From the NCBI RefSeq assembly GCF_014205155.1, contig NZ_JACHMX010000001.1, forward strand, positions 4,464,001 to 4,528,000: DNA of 64,000 bases. Reading direction: 5' to 3'. Positions 62,129-64,000 of the stretch are shown piece by piece. How positions within the stretch are numbered: the first letter of the stretch is position 1; every line of letters starts with the position of its first letter. The position numbers and the translations under genes were made by a program. The notes under the pieces are model-generated. The model made no database searches. It was not told the origin of the DNA and saw nothing but the letters and a program-made list of their open reading frames with translations. This DNA is from Amycolatopsis umgeniensis (GTDB lineage Bacteria > Actinomycetota > Actinomycetes > Mycobacteriales > Pseudonocardiaceae).

Positions 62129-62211
62129 GGGCGAGTGGCGGAATGGCAGACGCGCACGGTTCAGGTCCGTGTGTCCGAAAGGACGTGAGGGTTCAACTCC
62201 CTCCTCGCCCA
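62129..62211 (+). tRNA. tRNA-Leu (CAG)
   Basis: 83 nt, long variable arm. Acceptor GGGCGAG/CTCGCCC, anticodon loop TTCAGGT (anticodon CAG), T-arm GGGTTCAACTCCC. No encoded CCA. Located beside fhaA as in mycobacteria. Confidence 0.96.
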
Positions 62212-62220
62212 CCCTTAGTC

Positions 62221-62254
62221 AGAGGCCCCTTCGCTAGCGCGACGGGGCCTCTTT
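62221..62254 (+). terminator. terminator of tRNA-Leu
   Basis: AGAGGCCCC (62221-62229) pairs with GGGGCCTCT (62244-62252), followed by TT. Confidence 0.8.
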
Positions 62255-62320
62255 CGCGTTCGGTCGTCGCTCGTCAATTCCCGGGGGGCCGAGCCCCCCG
62301 GACCCCCACGGTGCGTGAGG

Positions 62321-62362
62321 GCGGCGGTTGGCGGTTGGCGGTTGGGTGGTTGGCGAGTGGGT
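62321..62362. repeat. G-rich short tandem repeat
   Basis: GGCGGTT is repeated three times, then GGGTGGTTGGCGAGTGGG. Regular GG/GGG runs could form a G-quadruplex. No gene covers it. Confidence 0.5.
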
Positions 62363-62386
62363 TGCTTCCCGAGAGAACAAAGAAAA

Positions 62387-62420
62387 GGCAAAGAAAAGAC
62401 CCGGCTGGTGGCCGGGTCTT
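62387..62420 (-). terminator. terminator of the FKBP gene
   Basis: On the minus strand GACCCGGC/GCCGGGTC (8 bp plus two A-T pairs) around a 5-base loop, followed by TTTTCTTTG. It lies 15 bases after the FKBP stop. Confidence 0.85.
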
Positions 62421-62434
62421 CGGGTTTCTGTGGG

Positions 62435-62809
62435 TCAGTTCACGCCGATCAGGTCGACTACGAAGATCAGGGTCTCGTTCGGCTTGATGACGCCGCCGGC
62501 GCCGCGTTCGCCGTAAGCGAGGTGCGGCGGGATGACGAGCTGGCGGCGCCCGCCGACCTTCATGCCCGCGACGCCCTGGTCCCAGCCGGGGATGACCTGC
62601 CCCTTGCCGAGGCCGAAGCGCAGCGGCTCACCGCGGTCCCACGACGCGTCGAACTGGTCGCCGGTCGAGTGCGAGACACCGACATAGTGCACCGAAACGG
62701 TGTCGCCGGACTTGGCCTCCTGGCCTTCGCCGACGGTGATGTCGGACTTCACCAGGTCGGCGGGCGCGGCGCCTTCCGGACGGTCGATCTGGGGCTTTTC
62801 CAAAGACAT
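62435..62809 (-). CDS. FKBP-type peptidyl-prolyl cis-trans isomerase
   Basis: 124 residues from ATG 62809. FKBP fold: SGDTVSVHYVGVSHSTGDQF, FGLGKGQVIPGWDQGVAGMK, GGRRQLVIPPHLAYGERGAG and NETLIFVVDLIGVN, with the ligand-binding Tyr, Phe, Trp and Ile positions preserved. No signal peptide, so cytosolic. It assists protein folding; together with the cyclophilin ppiA it is the second prolyl isomerase in this window. Stands alone with its own terminator. Confidence 0.94.
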   Translation of the reverse strand: MSLEKPQIDRPEGAAPADLVKSDITVGEGQEAKSGDTVSVHYVGVSHSTGDQFDASWDRGEPLRFGLGKGQVIPGWDQGVAGMKVGGRRQLVIPPHLAYGERGAGGVIKPNETLIFVVDLIGVN

Positions 62810-62951
62810 GGTGACAAAGCTACATCCGCTGGTCCCGGGTTCGCAGGGCGAGTGTTCCGCCGAACGGTGGCAAGAACGCGAATAGTCTTCACAAATTTGG
62901 ATACCCGTGGGTAGTGTGCGCCTCGTCACTCTCCGACGACGGAGGTCTTTC

Positions 62952-64000
62952 ATGCGACGAGGCATACGGGTCTTGACGACGCTGGCGGGGTTGACGCTGG
63001 TGGCGGGGACCGTTCCGGCACTCCAGGCAAACGCGGCGGAAGCCCCACCGAACTCCGTGGTGGCGGCGGCGCTCGACGACTACTGCGGCGGCCAGTGCGG
63101 CGACATCCTGCCGCCCGGCACGAAGGGGAACGCCACCCTCGCCGAAATCCTGGCGCACAAGGCGCTCGGCACCCGGCCCGCGCATTCCGCCGACCAGCTC
63201 GGCAAGTACGCCTCGCTCGCCGGCGGCTACAAGACGCTGACCACGGACAAGATCAACCAGTTCTTCAACGACGCCTCGTTCGGCGTCCAGTCCGGGCAGG
63301 TCGAGAGCACGATCAAACCGCGTTCGGACGTGACGATCACCCGCGACAAGGCGACCGGCGTCCCCCGGATCGTCGGCACCACGCGGCCGGGCACGATGTA
63401 CGGCGCCGGATACGCGGCCGGGCAGGATCGCCTGTGGCTGATGGACATCATGCGCCGCGTCGGCCGCGGCCAGCTGACCTCGTACGCCGGTGGCGCGCAG
63501 GGCAACCGCGAACTCGAGCAGAGCTTCTTCTCTTCGGCGCCCTACACCGAGCAGGAACTGCAGAAGCAGATCGACAACGCCGCGGCCAGCGGTCCGCGCG
63601 GCGCGCAGGGCAAGGCCGACGCCGAGGCCTACGTGCAGGGCGTCAACAAGTACATCTCCGATTCGCACAGCGGCCGCTACTTCCCCGGCGAGTACGTCCT
63701 CACCGGACACGTCGACGCGATCACCAACGCCGGGACCATCGAACCGTTCAAGCTGACCGACCTCGTCGTGCTCGCCGCGGTGGTCGGCGCGCAGTTCGGC
63801 GCCGGCGGCGGCGGTGAGGTGCAGAACGCCATCGCGAAGATGGCGATGCAGGAGAAGTACGGTCTCGAACAGGGCGACAAGGTCTGGAAGAGCCTCCGGT
63901 CCGAGGACGACCCCGAGACCGTCAAGACACTCCACAATGGACAGAACTTCGACTACGGCAAGGCGCCCGCGAACCCGCAGGGCGCGGCCATCCCGGACAA
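62952..64000 (+). CDS. penicillin acylase family protein (N-terminal part, truncated by window end)
   Basis: Open frame from ATG 62952 (GGAGG nine bases upstream) to the last base, 349 residues so far. Signal peptide IRVLTTLAGLTLVAGTVPAL, cleavage after ANA. The alpha-chain region of Ntn-hydrolase acylases is seen in VTITRDKATGVPRIVGTTRP and YGAGYAAGQDRLWLMDIMRR. The autocatalytic N-terminal Ser of the beta chain has not yet appeared, so it lies beyond the window. Family members cleave penicillins, acyl-homoserine lactones or acylated peptides. Substrate unknown. The GG-rich insert (GAQFGAGGGGEVQN) is typical of the secreted actinobacterial group. Confidence 0.88.
   Translation, partial: MRRGIRVLTTLAGLTLVAGTVPALQANAAEAPPNSVVAAALDDYCGGQCGDILPPGTKGNATLAEILAHKALGTRPAHSADQLGKYASLAGGYKTLTTDKINQFFNDASFGVQSGQVESTIKPRSDVTITRDKATGVPRIVGTTRPGTMYGAGYAAGQDRLWLMDIMRRVGRGQLTSYAGGAQGNRELEQSFFSSAPYTEQELQKQIDNAAASGPRGAQGKADAEAYVQGVNKYISDSHSGRYFPGEYVLTGHVDAITNAGTIEPFKLTDLVVLAAVVGAQFGAGGGGEVQNAIAKMAMQEKYGLEQGDKVWKSLRSEDDPETVKTLHNGQNFDYGKAPANPQGAAIPD

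Overview
The window is high-GC actinobacterial chromosome spanning the replication origin. Gene order and protein content point to Pseudonocardiales, most likely Amycolatopsis or a close relative (inference; no rRNA is present). The support is the order parB-parA-rsmG-jag-yidC-yidD-rnpA-rpmH // dnaA-oriC-dnaN-gnd-recF-DUF721-gyrB-gyrA-DUF3566-tRNA-Ile-tRNA-Ala, followed further right by ppiA, a PH-domain gene, crgA, trpG and pknB-pknA-pbpA-rodA-pstP-fhaB-fhaA-tRNA-Leu. This is the Mycobacterium tuberculosis Rv0001-Rv0020c backbone with extra genes inserted.

Layout. 1-2.2 kb: end of an aminotransferase gene, a D-Ala-D-Ala ligase-like gene, a small unknown and a HAD phosphatase. 2.3-7.8 kb (minus strand): chromosome segregation (parAB with three parS sites), rsmG, and the rpmH-rnpA-yidD-yidC-jag operon closed by a strong terminator. 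7.8-11.1 kb: dnaA flanked by DnaA boxes, then about 1.07 kb holding a structured repeat, a terminator and oriC. 11.1-20.6 kb (plus strand): dnaN, gnd, recF, DUF721, gyrB, gyrA, DUF3566. 20.6-21.6 kb: two tRNAs around a DLW-39 gene. 21.7-37.0 kb is an accessory block absent from the mycobacterial order: a three-gene type VII secretion-like cassette, an amidase with a tiny GatC/AtzG-like partner and an MFS pump, MerR, a secreted hydrolase, a two-component system, ADP-ribosylglycohydrolase, AraC, an AlkZ-like protein, an M14 carboxypeptidase, pdxH and small unknowns. 37.1-40.9 kb returns to the backbone (CwsA-like, ppiA, rhomboid, PH, crgA). 41-49.5 kb is a second accessory block (class E sortase, luciferase-like oxidoreductase, SCO5389 family, ABC exporter, two-component system, ferredoxin reductase). 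49.6-62.2 kb: trpG, an ABC pair, and the Ser/Thr kinase/cell-shape operon. 62.4-64 kb: FKBP isomerase and the start of a penicillin-acylase family gene cut by the window end.

How it works together. The core controls initiation (DnaA, oriC), elongation and repair (DnaN, RecF), supercoiling (GyrAB), segregation (ParAB-parS), membrane-protein insertion (YidC/YidD), and polar growth and division (PknA/B, PstP, PbpA, RodA, FhaA/B, CrgA).

The most notable unexplained signal is a pair of equal-architecture structured elements, one after dnaA (10065-10223) and one after a DUF6918-like gene (36874-37031). Their stems carry many compensatory base changes, and a mutually exclusive alternative helix is possible. 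They look like copies of a folded RNA or structured DNA repeat that I cannot assign to a known family. Other points of interest are DnaA-box pairs outside oriC, three TTGTGCACAA palindromes in oriC, parS-like sites inside an ABC gene and near DLW-39, and a D-Ala-D-Ala ligase homologue lacking a metal-binding glutamate.
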